A DNA stretch of 40,552 nt from an uncultured Prevotellaceae bacterium (GTDB lineage: Bacteria; Bacteroidota; Bacteroidia; Bacteroidales; Bacteroidaceae). Both the position numbers and the translations under genes were made by a program. The DNA lies in the NCBI GenBank assembly GCA_902800435.1, contig CADCEQ010000021.1, forward strand, positions 1-40,552, written 5' to 3'. Below the pieces are notes generated by a model, which saw nothing but the letters and a program-made list of their open reading frames with translations, ran no database searches and was not told where the DNA came from. Shown here piece after piece: positions 1-7,738 of this stretch; position 1 is the first letter of the stretch; each line of letters begins with the position of its first letter.

Positions 1-80
1 TTGTAGTAGCCGCGCTCACGGCATTCCTGACGGCACTGGGGACGACCTCGTGCATGGGCTACGGTCCGCTGGCGTTCTGA
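1..80 (+). CDS. Smalltalk-like small hydrophobic peptide, C-terminal part (5' end outside window)
   Basis: Codons in frame from base 3 to the TGA at 78-80 read VVAALTAFLTALGTTSCMGY followed by GPLAF. A short hydrophobic stretch rich in A, L and T ending in T-S-C-M-G is what I recall for the roughly 32-residue Bacteroidetes 'smalltalk' peptides, which usually lie between an HU-type DNA-binding protein and an amidase. Only the C-terminal 25 residues are in the window, so neither the start nor the upstream partner can be checked. It could also be the end of a short lipoprotein signal. The function of the family is unknown to me. Confidence 0.5.
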   Translation, partial: VVAALTAFLTALGTTSCMGYGPLAF

Positions 81-101
81 ACGGACCATTTCCACCAAAC
101 A

Positions 102-136
102 AAAATCTCCGAACCGCTTGGCGATTCGGAGATTTT
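102..136 (-). terminator. Hairpin terminator shared by ilvC and the upstream plus-strand gene
   Basis: AAAATCTCCGAA at 102-113 pairs perfectly with TTCGGAGATTTT at 125-136 around an 11-base loop. On the plus strand it runs into TTTTCTTTCTTT, and on the minus strand into TTTTTGTTTGG, so it can end transcription from both sides. It lies 20 bases past the ilvC stop. Confidence 0.85.
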
Positions 137-156
137 CTTTCTTTATTCTGAACTCC

Positions 157-1206
157 TTACAGTTCCTGGTTCTCAGGACGCAGCTTGCGGACGGTCTCGC
201 CGGCACGCCACATCTCCTGATTGCGCATGGCCTCGAGCTCCTTCTCCAGGCCGGCACGGTAGTCGGGCTTCGAGTTGGCGTCGATGGTGATCTGTGCCTC
301 GTTGCCGGTCTTCACCGAGTAGTAGAGCCACTCCATGACGGGCTTGATGGCGTCGTGGAAACGGGGAGCCCAGTCGAGGGCACCGCGCTGAGCGGTGGTC
401 GAGCAGTTGGCGTACATCCAGTCCATTCCCTTGGCACCGAAGAGCGGGCCGAGGCTCTGGGTGAGCTCCTCGACGGTCTCGTTGAAGGCCTCCGAGGGCG
501 AGTGGCCGTTCTCGCGCAGCACTTCGTACTGAGCCAGCAGCAGGCCCTGGATGGCACCCATCAGCGAGCCGCGCTCACCGGTGAGGTCACTGGTAGCCTC
601 GCGCTGGAACGTTGTCTCGAACATATAGCCGGCACCGATACCGATACCGAAGGCCAGCGTCTTGTCCTTGGCCTTGCCCGTAGCGTCCTGATAGATGGCG
701 TACGAGCAGTTCAGGCCGCGACCCTCGCAGAACATGGTGCGGAGGCTGGTGCCTGAGCCCTTAGGAGCCACCATGATGACGTCGACGTCCTTCGGGGGAA
801 CAACGCCCGTGCGGTCGCTCCAGTTGATGGCGAAGCCGTGGCTGTAGTACAGCGTCTTGCCAGGCTTCAGGTATTGCTTGATGGTGGGCCACTGCTGAAT
901 CTGACCAGCGTCGGAGAGCAGCATGCAGAGGATGGTGCCCTTCTCGGCGGCCTCTTCGATGCTGAAGAGCGTCTTGCCGGGCACCCAGCCGTCGGCCACA
1001 GCCTTGTCGTAGGTCTTGCCTGCGCGCTGTCCGACGATGACGTTGAAGCCGTTGTCGCGCAGGTTGCAGGCCTGTCCGGGCCCCTGCACACCGTAGCCGA
1101 TGACGGCGATGACTTCATCCTTTAATACTTCACGTGCTTTCTCGAGTGAGAACTCCTTGCTGGTGACTACTGTTTCGATAACGCCACCAAAATTCATTTC
1201 TGCCAT
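157..1206 (-). CDS. ilvC: Ketol-acid reductoisomerase (NADP+)
   Basis: IlvC converts acetolactate (or acetohydroxybutyrate) to the dihydroxy acid in valine, leucine and isoleucine synthesis, using NAD(P)H and Mg2+. The Rossmann motif GYGVQGPGQ is at residues 37-45, followed by VGQRAGKT, the cofactor-specificity loop. The metal/substrate domain shows DLTGERGSLMGAIQ and the EAFNETVEELTQS helix. At 349 residues it fits the family. I start at the ATG at 1204-1206 (MAEMNFGG); the in-frame ATG 45 bases upstream would add the un-family-like MVHRDKYNIKNNNCI. It is the last gene of the ilv cluster, 168 bases after the thioesterase stop, and has its own promoter box. Confidence 0.96.
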   Translation of the reverse strand: MAEMNFGGVIETVVTSKEFSLEKAREVLKDEVIAVIGYGVQGPGQACNLRDNGFNVIVGQRAGKTYDKAVADGWVPGKTLFSIEEAAEKGTILCMLLSDAGQIQQWPTIKQYLKPGKTLYYSHGFAINWSDRTGVVPPKDVDVIMVAPKGSGTSLRTMFCEGRGLNCSYAIYQDATGKAKDKTLAFGIGIGAGYMFETTFQREATSDLTGERGSLMGAIQGLLLAQYEVLRENGHSPSEAFNETVEELTQSLGPLFGAKGMDWMYANCSTTAQRGALDWAPRFHDAIKPVMEWLYYSVKTGNEAQITIDANSKPDYRAGLEKELEAMRNQEMWRAGETVRKLRPENQEL

Positions 1207-1339
1207 AATGCAATTGTTGTTTTTAATGTTATACTTGTCCCTGTGTACCATGCCAGCCCTAACCCGAGAGCCGTCGTTTTGTCAGTCCACTCCCACCCTA
1301 CACGAGGGCGCGACGAGGGGTTAACTTAGAAATCGGATG

Positions 1340-1347
1340 CAAAGGTA
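1340..1347 (-). promoter_or_regulatory. ilvC promoter, -7 box TACCTTTG
   Basis: CAAAGGTA on the plus strand reads TACCTTTG on the minus strand, the Bacteroidetes TAnnTTTG element. It would start transcription near 1333, giving an unusually long leader of about 125 nt before the ilvC ATG. No clear -33 TTTG is visible (GTTTTC at 1362-1367 is the nearest). Confidence 0.7.
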
Positions 1348-1374
1348 CGAATTAGTGAGGAGAAAACGTCACAT

Positions 1375-2142
1375 TTAGAGGAATTTAACCTTACTACGGC
1401 AGCACTCCGTGCCGTCGGTGCGGACAATGCGGACGTTGAATGTGTTGTTTTCTTCTTCCTCCATATAGAAATACAGATTATCGCCGGCATGAGCCTCAGC
1501 CACGTAGGCAATCTCGAAACGCTTGACGGCATGCTCGCGATACCAGTCCATCGGCCAGAGGTCGAGTACGTGCTCGATGTACTTCACCGAGTTGATATGG
1601 CCGTTGATGTCGACGTCGTTGTAATAGGTGTCGATGGTGCGCACGAGCTGGGCATCGTCCGACATCTTGACGCGGCCGCCCTTGTCGATGGGGCACTCGC
1701 GGTCGGCGACTATCCAGTTCTTGATGGCGCCGTTGTCAATCGAGTAGATGTCGGTCGGCTGGCGCGTCTCGGTGTCGATCATCGCCCAGATGCTGCGGCC
1801 GTAGCCGTAGATTTTGGGTGTTGGGTGTTGGGTGTTGGGTGTTGGTTCTTGGCCGATGACGGCGAAGTTGCGGCTGGTGAAGAAGCGCATGGCCGACTCC
1901 ACCCACGTCTCGACGTTGAACTTCGTGTACATCGGCGGCATTTCCGTCATCTCGATGGCCAGTCGCGAGAGCACCCACGAGCGCTGAATGCCCAGCAGAT
2001 ACTTCATGCCGAAGCCCCGTGCCGAAGAGTGGAAGTCGGCGGCATTGAGCAGGTGGTTGCCCAAGTGCCCCATGAACAGGCGGCCCGAGAAGTCGCAGTG
2101 GAACGGCTCGGCCATAAACTCGTAACGTCCTATCTTATCCAT
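1375..2142 (-). CDS. Acyl-ACP thioesterase (FatA/B-type, double hotdog)
   Basis: This is an acyl-[acyl carrier protein] hydrolase of the plant FatA/bacterial family, releasing fatty acids from ACP. The N-terminal hotdog shows GRLFMGHLGNHLLNAADFHS and LGIQRSWVLSRLAIEM. The second shows YYNDVDINGHINSVKYIEHV with the family's N-x-H active-site signature, followed by VAEAHAGDNL. Length 255 is normal for Bacteroidales. Its start overlaps the ilvN stop by 8 bases, so it is translated with ilvN; this ilvN-thioesterase-ilvC order is, from memory, common in Bacteroidales. A tandem array of a 7-bp unit at 1814-1845 encodes residues PTPNTQHPTP in what should be a hairpin between NFAVI and YGYGRSIWAMID. 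The array length is not a multiple of three per unit. Confidence 0.9.
   Translation of the reverse strand: MDKIGRYEFMAEPFHCDFSGRLFMGHLGNHLLNAADFHSSARGFGMKYLLGIQRSWVLSRLAIEMTEMPPMYTKFNVETWVESAMRFFTSRNFAVIGQEPTPNTQHPTPKIYGYGRSIWAMIDTETRQPTDIYSIDNGAIKNWIVADRECPIDKGGRVKMSDDAQLVRTIDTYYNDVDINGHINSVKYIEHVLDLWPMDWYREHAVKRFEIAYVAEAHAGDNLYFYMEEEENNTFNVRIVRTDGTECCRSKVKFL
1814..1845. repeat. Heptanucleotide tandem repeat (TTGGGTG)4.6 inside the thioesterase gene
   Basis: Four exact copies of TTGGGTG at 1814-1820, 1821-1827, 1828-1834 and 1835-1841 are followed by TTGG. The coding strand reads CACCCAA units, giving P-N-T-Q-H-P-T-P. One copy gained or lost shifts the reading frame. Confidence 0.97.
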
Positions 2143-2677
2143 GATGCTGCTCTCTTTCCTCTAAGAATGCACTGACCTGCTCCTGCTTGCCACGCGTAAC
2201 GGCGATGCGGCCCGAGCGGGTGTACTGAAACACACAGTCGAAGGCATCGAGGGCGCGGAAGAGCTCGATAATCTGCTCCGTCACGCCGTACATCATGACG
2301 ATGGTGTACGTGGGGTTCACCTCGATGATGCTGGCACCGAAGCGGCGTATGGTGCGCGATATCTCCGGGTTCTCAAGCACTTTCTCCGTCGACAGCTTGT
2401 AGAGACCCGTCTCGCGGATAAACAGCTGGTCGTCAGTGAAGTAGTTGGCCTTCACCACGTCGATTTTCTTCTCTATCTGGCGCGTTATCTTGATAATCTG
2501 GTCCTCGTCGCTCCAGGCGGTGATGGTGTACTTATGCACGCCGGGAATGCTCGATGCCGACACGTTCAGGCTCTCGATGTTCACCTGGCGGCGCGTGAAC
2601 ACAGCGGTAATCTGGTTCAGGATACCCGCCACGTTCTCAGAGTAGACCAGCAGGGTATAGAGTTTCTTCTCTTCCAT
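2135..2677 (-). CDS. ilvN: Acetolactate synthase small (regulatory) subunit
   Basis: This is the regulatory subunit of acetohydroxyacid synthase, binding valine through its ACT domain and stimulating the IlvB catalytic subunit. The ACT domain (residues about 6-80) shows YTLLVYSENVAGILNQITAV, FTRRQVNIESLNVS and the H-K-Y-T-I-T-A-W strand. A C-terminal domain continues through RFGASIIEVNPTYTIVMMYG. At 180 residues it is slightly longer than E. coli IlvH. It lies 42 bases after ilvB and overlaps the thioesterase. The spacer before its ATG is almost wholly an A-rich 8-bp repeat (2681-2712). Confidence 0.93.
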   Translation of the reverse strand: MEEKKLYTLLVYSENVAGILNQITAVFTRRQVNIESLNVSASSIPGVHKYTITAWSDEDQIIKITRQIEKKIDVVKANYFTDDQLFIRETGLYKLSTEKVLENPEISRTIRRFGASIIEVNPTYTIVMMYGVTEQIIELFRALDAFDCVFQYTRSGRIAVTRGKQEQVSAFLEEREQHHG

Positions 2678-2680
2678 TTT

Positions 2681-2712
2681 ACTTTTTTACCTTTTTACTT
2701 TTTTACCTTTTT
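2681..2712. repeat. 8-bp tandem repeat in the ilvB-ilvN spacer
   Basis: ACTTTTTT and ACCTTTTT alternate for four units (2681-2688, 2689-2696, 2697-2704, 2705-2712). In the mRNA this is an A-rich track with GG and G every 8 nt, ending 3 bases before the ilvN ATG, so it occupies the whole ribosome-binding region. Confidence 0.95.
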
Positions 2713-2719
2713 ACCCTTA

Positions 2720-4426
2720 TCAAATCTCCAACATCATATCATCGACATTCATGCCCGGCGGCGTCATCGGCAGCACGTTGTCCTCCTCCTTGATGGCGCA
2801 CTCCATGATGAACGGACCGTCGGTCGTCAGCATGCGCTCAACGGCGGCAGCAAGCTGGCTGCGGTCAGTAACGGCCGCGTAGGGAATGCCGTAGCCCTGG
2901 GCAATCAGCTCGTAGCAGGGGTTCAGCATCTTGGTGAACGACTTGCGGCGCATCCAGAACATATCCTGCCACTGGCGCACGTTGCCCAGATAGTGGTTGT
3001 TCATCAGAATCATCTTCACCGGCGCCTTCTGCTCCATGATGGTGCCCAGCTCCTGGATATTCATCTGGAAGCCGCCGTCGCCCATGAAGCAACACACCTG
3101 CCGGCCGGGGGCAGCAAAGGTGGCACCGATGGCTGCCGGCATGCCGTAGCCCATCGTTCCCAAGCCGCCGCTGGTGCAGATGCTGCGCTTGTGGTGATAC
3201 TTGAAGTAACGGGTTGCAAACAGCTGATTCTGACCGACATCCGTCACCAGTACGGTATCGTCCTGAGCCCGCTCGGCAACGGCATTGACCACCTCGCCCA
3301 TCAGCAGCGGGCCCTCCGTCGGATGGATGGCCGGCTCGATGACCTTCGTGCGTTCTTTCTCGTCCAAAGCCTTGAACGACTCACGCCATTCCGCATGCTT
3401 GTTCGTATGGAGCAAGGCCGTCAGGGCGGGCAGCGACTCCTTGCAGTCGGCCACCACGGCCACGTTGGTCTTCACGTTCTTGTCAATCTCAGAACGGTCG
3501 ATGTCGAGATGAATAATCTTAGCCTGCTTGGCGTAGGTCTTCACGTTGCCCGTCACGCGGTCGGAGAAGCGCATGCCGATGGCAATCAGCACGTCGCACT
3601 CCTGCTCCTTCAGGTTGACGGCGTAGTTGCCGTGCATACCCAGCATGCCGACGTTCAGCGGATGGTTCGACGGCAGCGCCGAGAGTCCGAGCATCGTCCG
3701 GCCGGCGGGGATGTCGGCCTTCTCGAGAAATGCCTTCAGCTCCTCCTGGGCGTTGCCGAGCTCTACCCCCTGCCCCACCAAGGCCAGCGGGCGCTGGGCG
3801 TTGTTAATCAGCTCGGCAGCCTCGCGGACGGCAGCCTCGTCGAGTTTCGGATAAGGCACGTACGAGCGCACGAAGTCCACCTTGCGGGGCTCCCAGTCAA
3901 TCTCCTCGACCTGCGCATTCTTCGTGAAGTCGAGCACCACAGGGCCGGGACGCCCCGTACGGGCAATGTAGAACGCACGGCTGACGGCCCACGCCACATC
4001 CTCGGCACGCCGTATCTGGTACGACCACTTCGAGATTGGCTGTGCCACACCGACGAGGTCGACCTCCTGGAAAGCATCCGTACCCAGCGCCGTAATGGGC
4101 ACCTGTCCGGCTATCACCACGATGGGGGTCGAGTCGAGCATGGCGTCGGCAATGCCCGTCAGCGTGTTGGTGACGCCGGGGCCGCTGGTGACGAGTGCCA
4201 CGCCCACCTCACCGCTGACGCGGGCGTAGCCCTCGGCGGCGTGGGTAGCACCCTGCTCATGGCGCACCAGTATGTGGTCAAAGCATTTCTTCTCTCCTCG
4301 TGTATAGTCGAACAGCGCATCGTAGACGGGCATGATGGTGCCGCCGGGGTAGCCGAAGATGGTCTTTACGCCCTCGGCCTTCAGAGCCCTCATCAGCGCT
4401 TTCGATCCTGTTATTCTGTCTCTCAT
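2720..4426 (-). CDS. ilvB: Acetolactate synthase large (catalytic) subunit
   Basis: This ThDP-dependent enzyme condenses pyruvate with pyruvate or 2-oxobutyrate, the first common step of branched-chain amino acid synthesis. GYPGGTIMPVYDAL and the catalytic Glu57 in RHEQGATHAAEGYAR lie in the PYR domain, and the FAD/central domain follows. The ThDP-binding GDG...NN motif is near residue 447 (FMGDGGFQMN...MILMNN), in the PP domain. Length 568 is typical. It begins its own transcription unit (promoter box at 4464-4471), followed by ilvN and the thioesterase. It is separated from ilvD by three unrelated genes, whereas I would expect ilvD and ilvB to be adjacent in this group. Confidence 0.96.
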   Translation of the reverse strand: MRDRITGSKALMRALKAEGVKTIFGYPGGTIMPVYDALFDYTRGEKKCFDHILVRHEQGATHAAEGYARVSGEVGVALVTSGPGVTNTLTGIADAMLDSTPIVVIAGQVPITALGTDAFQEVDLVGVAQPISKWSYQIRRAEDVAWAVSRAFYIARTGRPGPVVLDFTKNAQVEEIDWEPRKVDFVRSYVPYPKLDEAAVREAAELINNAQRPLALVGQGVELGNAQEELKAFLEKADIPAGRTMLGLSALPSNHPLNVGMLGMHGNYAVNLKEQECDVLIAIGMRFSDRVTGNVKTYAKQAKIIHLDIDRSEIDKNVKTNVAVVADCKESLPALTALLHTNKHAEWRESFKALDEKERTKVIEPAIHPTEGPLLMGEVVNAVAERAQDDTVLVTDVGQNQLFATRYFKYHHKRSICTSGGLGTMGYGMPAAIGATFAAPGRQVCCFMGDGGFQMNIQELGTIMEQKAPVKMILMNNHYLGNVRQWQDMFWMRRKSFTKMLNPCYELIAQGYGIPYAAVTDRSQLAAAVERMLTTDGPFIMECAIKEEDNVLPMTPPGMNVDDMMLEI

Positions 4427-4463
4427 ATATCGTTTTGTAACATTCTGTAACGAAAAAACGGTG

Positions 4464-4471
4464 CAAAGTTA
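4464..4471 (-). promoter_or_regulatory. ilvB promoter, -7 box TAACTTTG
   Basis: The minus strand reads TAACTTTG here, 37 bases before the ilvB ATG. This matches TAnnTTTG and implies a leader of about 30 nt. A -33 box is not clear. Confidence 0.65.
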
Positions 4472-4549
4472 CAAAATTTCAATCAAACGAGCGCAGAAAA
4501 AACACTTTTTTTGCCGTGAGCGGGTATTTATGGCCGTTCTGCTGTGCAA

Positions 4550-4786
4550 TTATCCTCGCTTGAGAATCCCGATGATGATGAGCAGATAGCCCGCCAGACA
4601 CAGTATCGGGGCAACGACTATCCTGCGCACTGAGAAGATGTCGGGATTGAAGGAATGCGCCGTACTGCCCGGGCCCGACATCAGGATGTAGCCAAGGATT
4701 ATCAGCGTGCAGGCTGCGATGAGGATGCTGCGGCTGGCGGTGCCGAAGATGAAGGGGCGCTTAGCCCTGTTTGATGAAGTGTTCAT
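4550..4786 (-). CDS. DUF3098 small membrane protein
   Basis: This 78-residue protein has two hydrophobic segments: about 19-36 (SILIAACTLIILGYILMS) and about 56-75 (VAPILCLAGYLLIIIGIL). GPGSTAHSFNPDIFSVRRI lies between them. The F-G...A...G-x-x-L-M-S-G...F-N-P-x-I-F-S-x-R-R pattern is the DUF3098 signature of Bacteroidetes, where the gene usually sits next to ftsX. I start at the ATG at 4784-4786; a longer in-frame extension upstream is non-family sequence that overlaps the DUF2723 gene. It overlaps the end of the DUF2723 gene by 26 bases, so the two are probably translated together. Function unknown. Confidence 0.85.
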   Translation of the reverse strand: MNTSSNRAKRPFIFGTASRSILIAACTLIILGYILMSGPGSTAHSFNPDIFSVRRIVVAPILCLAGYLLIIIGILKRG

Positions 4787-7637
4787 AAGGCTCGATGTAA
4801 TGATTTGACAATTCTGTTCTCTCAAACTGCACGGCCAGATGGAGTGCCTGCTCCATAGTCTGCAGCCAGATGTGGCGGGAGTAGAGCGACCCGCCGCGGC
4901 GCGAGGGCCTGATCGTGTCAATCCACGAGAGCCACTCGGCTGAACGGCGCAGCAGGTCGGCGGCAATGGCGTCGCCCTGTTCCGGCTGACGGGCCGTGTA
5001 ATAGCAGCGGGCCATAGCCAGCGCGTACTCCGTATAGGGAACGTTCTCGTGGGGCATCTCCTGCTGCCACTTCCGGCATACCGTCAGAGCCCGCTCTGTG
5101 TCGCCCTGCTCGAGGAGCGAGTCGATGAGCACGCCCATGATGAGCTGGTGGTAATAAGCCATACGCTTGATGTCTTCATCGACGTAGATGTCCTTCTTGT
5201 TCAGACCGCCATAGCGGAAGCGGTGCATGATGTTGTCGTAAAGCCGTTCAACGTCAATCTGTTTCCCCGTTGCTGTCGGGCTAATGCGATAGGCCAGCCC
5301 TTCGAGCACCAGGTGGTCGCGCAGGAAGGGCATCATGTCGGAGCCTAAGCTGATGGAAACATAGACGGGGCGCTCCCACTTGGCCTCCGACAGCATCTCG
5401 AGCACCATCAGCTCGTTCTTGTAAAGCCCCTGAACGCCCTTCAGCGAGATGACCGTCTGGCCGATGGTGAGGCTGTCGGCAGCGACGGGCACATACTCCA
5501 TCCGCCCCTCCTTGTAGTCGTCGTGTTCCATGCTGATGGGCAGGGCCGGCGAATCGTAGGCCGGGCGCTTCATCTGGTCGATATACCAGTCGGTCTGCAG
5601 GTATTCCAGGTTACAGTCGCGGGTATCGGTTCTGAAGCCCTCCACCTCGTGGTTATACCAGAGTGGGAACGTGTCGTTGTCGCCGTTGGTCAGGATGATG
5701 GGGTTCCCCTCGCGCGGCATGCTCTCCAGGTAGTTGGCGCCGAAGTCGCGACAGGTGTAACGGCCCGAGCGGTCGTGGTCGTCCCACGTCTGCGTAGCCA
5801 TCTGAAGGGGAACGAAAAGGCTGCCAACACAAAGGGCGAAAGACAACTTTTCACTCTTCACTTTTAACTTTTCACTTCCCACTTTTATCTTCTCACTCAT
5901 CCCAGCCACTCCCAGCCCTATCCAAATGGCGAAGGCATAGAAAGAGCCGGCGTAAGCATAGTCGCGCTCACGGGGCTGGAGCGGCGTCTGGTTGAGATAG
6001 ACCACGATGGCGAGGCCCGTCATCACGAACAGTAGCGCGACGACGAGCAGCTGCTGACGACCCTCACGCCCCCGGCGCCACTGCCACAGCATGCCCAGCA
6101 GCCCGAGCAGCAACGGCATGCCGTAGAACACGTTGCGCCCTTTGTTCTGCGCCAGGTCAGTCGGCAGCTTCGACGTGTCGCAGCCCAAGAGCCAGTCATC
6201 AATCCAGCTGAAGCCGGTTATCCAGTTGCCGTGCTCCGCCTCGCCGTGTCCCTGAATGTTGTTCTGCCGCCCCACGAAGTTCCAAAGGAAGTAGCGCCAG
6301 TACATGAAGTTCACCTGATAAGTCAGGAAGAAGCGCAGGTTCTCGGCCATCGTCGGCACGCCGTTCCGCTTCTCGACGCCTTGTAGCCAGTCCTCGTAGG
6401 CCTTGGCGTGGCGGGCAGAGTGCATGCGGGGAAAGTACATGTTGTTCTTATACACATAGTCTATGTCCTTGCGCACCACCTCGTACTCATGCTTCGACGA
6501 GTCGGCCACAGGACGGTAAATGGCCTTCCCCTCCTTCTGTCGCGGCACCAGGTAGTCGCCTTCTACCGTGCGTTCCACCTCGCTGCAGTACGCCGGCCCG
6601 TAGAGCAGCGGCGTCTTGCCGTACTGCTCGCGGTTCAGGTAGCTGCCCAACGAGAAGATGTTGTCGGGGGCATTCTCGCACATCGGCGGCCGGGCGTTGG
6701 CTCGGATGAAGATGACGCCGTAGCTGCTGTAGCCTGCCAGCACCATCAGCAGACAGGCTATTGACAGCCTGAACGCCCGCCGCTCCACCTTATAGTAGAG
6801 CGCGACGAGCGCTGCTGTCAGCACGACGATATAGCACACGAGGCCCGTGTTGTAGGAGCAGCCCAGCACGTTGGTGAACAGCAGTTCGAACCAGCCGCCC
6901 ATCAGCACCACGCCGGGAATGACGCCATAGAGGATAACGGCCACCAGCAGGCCGCCCGCCAGGAGCGTCATCGTCATGCCACGCCACGTCACCCGCTTTG
7001 TACGCCGGAAATAGACCACGAACGACATGGCGGGCAGGCAGAGCAGGCACAGCAGATGAACGCCGATGGAGAGGCCGGTGATGTAGGCAATGAGGATAAT
7101 CCAGCGGTCGCTGCGCGGACTGTCCAGCTCGTCGCTCCACTTCAGAATCAGCCAGAACATCAGGGCCGTCAGGAAGCTGGAGAAGGCATAGACCTCGGCC
7201 TCGACGGCCGAGAACCAGAACGTGTCGCTGAACGTATAGGTCAGGGCGCCCACCACGCCGCAGGCCTCAATCCTGACGACCTGGGAAAGGGTAAAGCCCA
7301 GCTCTGAAGGACAAACCAGCTTCCGGGCCAGGTGGGTGATTGTGAGAAACAGGAAGAAGATGCAGCCGGCACTCAGCAGCGCCGACAGCAGATTGACCAT
7401 CAAGGCCACCTTCGACGCGTCGCCGGCCAACTGGGCGAACAGATTGGCTGCCAGCATAAAGACGGGCGCCCCGGGCGGATGGCCAATCTCCAACTTGTAA
7501 CCACACGCAATGAACTCCGGGCAGTCCCAGAAGCTGGCCGTCGGCTCGACCGTCAGACCATACACCGCAGCGGCTATGGCAAAGACAAGCCACGCTACAC
7601 GGGTGTTCAGTTTCTTAAATGTTGTTGCTTTCATCAT
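4761..7637 (-). CDS. DUF2723 multi-pass membrane protein, likely O-glycosyltransferase (GT-C type)
   Basis: This 958-residue protein begins with VAWLVFAIAAAVYGLTVEPTASFWDCPEFIACGYKLEIGHPPGAP. That is the DUF2723 hallmark, with an acidic D-C-P-E-F first loop and G-H-P-P-G. About ten to twelve membrane helices follow to residue about 600, then a soluble C-terminal part with helical (TPR-like) repeats. From established knowledge, human TMEM260, a DUF2723 protein, transfers mannose to proteins, so a lipid-linked-sugar protein glycosyltransferase is a reasonable inference. The substrate here is unknown. It has its own promoter at 7662-7694 and is followed by DUF3098 with overlap. A degenerate 7-bp repeat (5846-5894) adds SEKIKVGSEKLKVKSEKLS to one loop. 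Confidence 0.88.
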   Translation of the reverse strand: MMKATTFKKLNTRVAWLVFAIAAAVYGLTVEPTASFWDCPEFIACGYKLEIGHPPGAPVFMLAANLFAQLAGDASKVALMVNLLSALLSAGCIFFLFLTITHLARKLVCPSELGFTLSQVVRIEACGVVGALTYTFSDTFWFSAVEAEVYAFSSFLTALMFWLILKWSDELDSPRSDRWIILIAYITGLSIGVHLLCLLCLPAMSFVVYFRRTKRVTWRGMTMTLLAGGLLVAVILYGVIPGVVLMGGWFELLFTNVLGCSYNTGLVCYIVVLTAALVALYYKVERRAFRLSIACLLMVLAGYSSYGVIFIRANARPPMCENAPDNIFSLGSYLNREQYGKTPLLYGPAYCSEVERTVEGDYLVPRQKEGKAIYRPVADSSKHEYEVVRKDIDYVYKNNMYFPRMHSARHAKAYEDWLQGVEKRNGVPTMAENLRFFLTYQVNFMYWRYFLWNFVGRQNNIQGHGEAEHGNWITGFSWIDDWLLGCDTSKLPTDLAQNKGRNVFYGMPLLLGLLGMLWQWRRGREGRQQLLVVALLFVMTGLAIVVYLNQTPLQPRERDYAYAGSFYAFAIWIGLGVAGMSEKIKVGSEKLKVKSEKLSFALCVGSLFVPLQMATQTWDDHDRSGRYTCRDFGANYLESMPREGNPIILTNGDNDTFPLWYNHEVEGFRTDTRDCNLEYLQTDWYIDQMKRPAYDSPALPISMEHDDYKEGRMEYVPVAADSLTIGQTVISLKGVQGLYKNELMVLEMLSEAKWERPVYVSISLGSDMMPFLRDHLVLEGLAYRISPTATGKQIDVERLYDNIMHRFRYGGLNKKDIYVDEDIKRMAYYHQLIMGVLIDSLLEQGDTERALTVCRKWQQEMPHENVPYTEYALAMARCYYTARQPEQGDAIAADLLRRSAEWLSWIDTIRPSRRGGSLYSRHIWLQTMEQALHLAVQFERTELSNHYIEPYEHFIKQG
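5846..5894. repeat. Degenerate heptamer array inside the DUF2723 gene
   Basis: Seven consecutive 7-mers read ACTTTTC, ACTCTTC, ACTTTTA, ACTTTTC, ACTTCCC, ACTTTTA, TCTTCTC. On the coding strand they encode the lysine/serine-rich segment between GMSEK and LSFALCVG, just before a hydrophobic helix. Confidence 0.85.
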
Positions 7638-7661
7638 ACGTTTGCTGTCGTTTTACGGACG

Positions 7662-7694
7662 CAAAGGTATGAAGAGAATCAACGACCTCCAAAA
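7662..7694 (-). promoter_or_regulatory. Promoter of the DUF2723-DUF3098 unit
   Basis: TACCTTTG on the minus strand at 7662-7669 (-7) and TTTTTG at 7689-7694 (-33) are separated by 19 bases, matching the Bacteroidetes consensus. The ATG is 25 bases downstream. Confidence 0.75.
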
Positions 7695-7738
7695 ATAAAG
7701 CCTGACATTTGTCTGACAATTCGCTGACAGACGGCTAA

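Noticed and set aside
1840..1978. Frameshift or pseudogene in the thioesterase because of the repeat
   Set aside because: The frame is intact through the array in this copy and all downstream family motifs are in the same frame, so it is annotated as functional with possible phase variation.
2534..4450. 638-codon plus-strand open frame opposite ilvB/ilvN
   Set aside because: Antisense shadow of ilvB, with no recognisable domains and running across two real genes.
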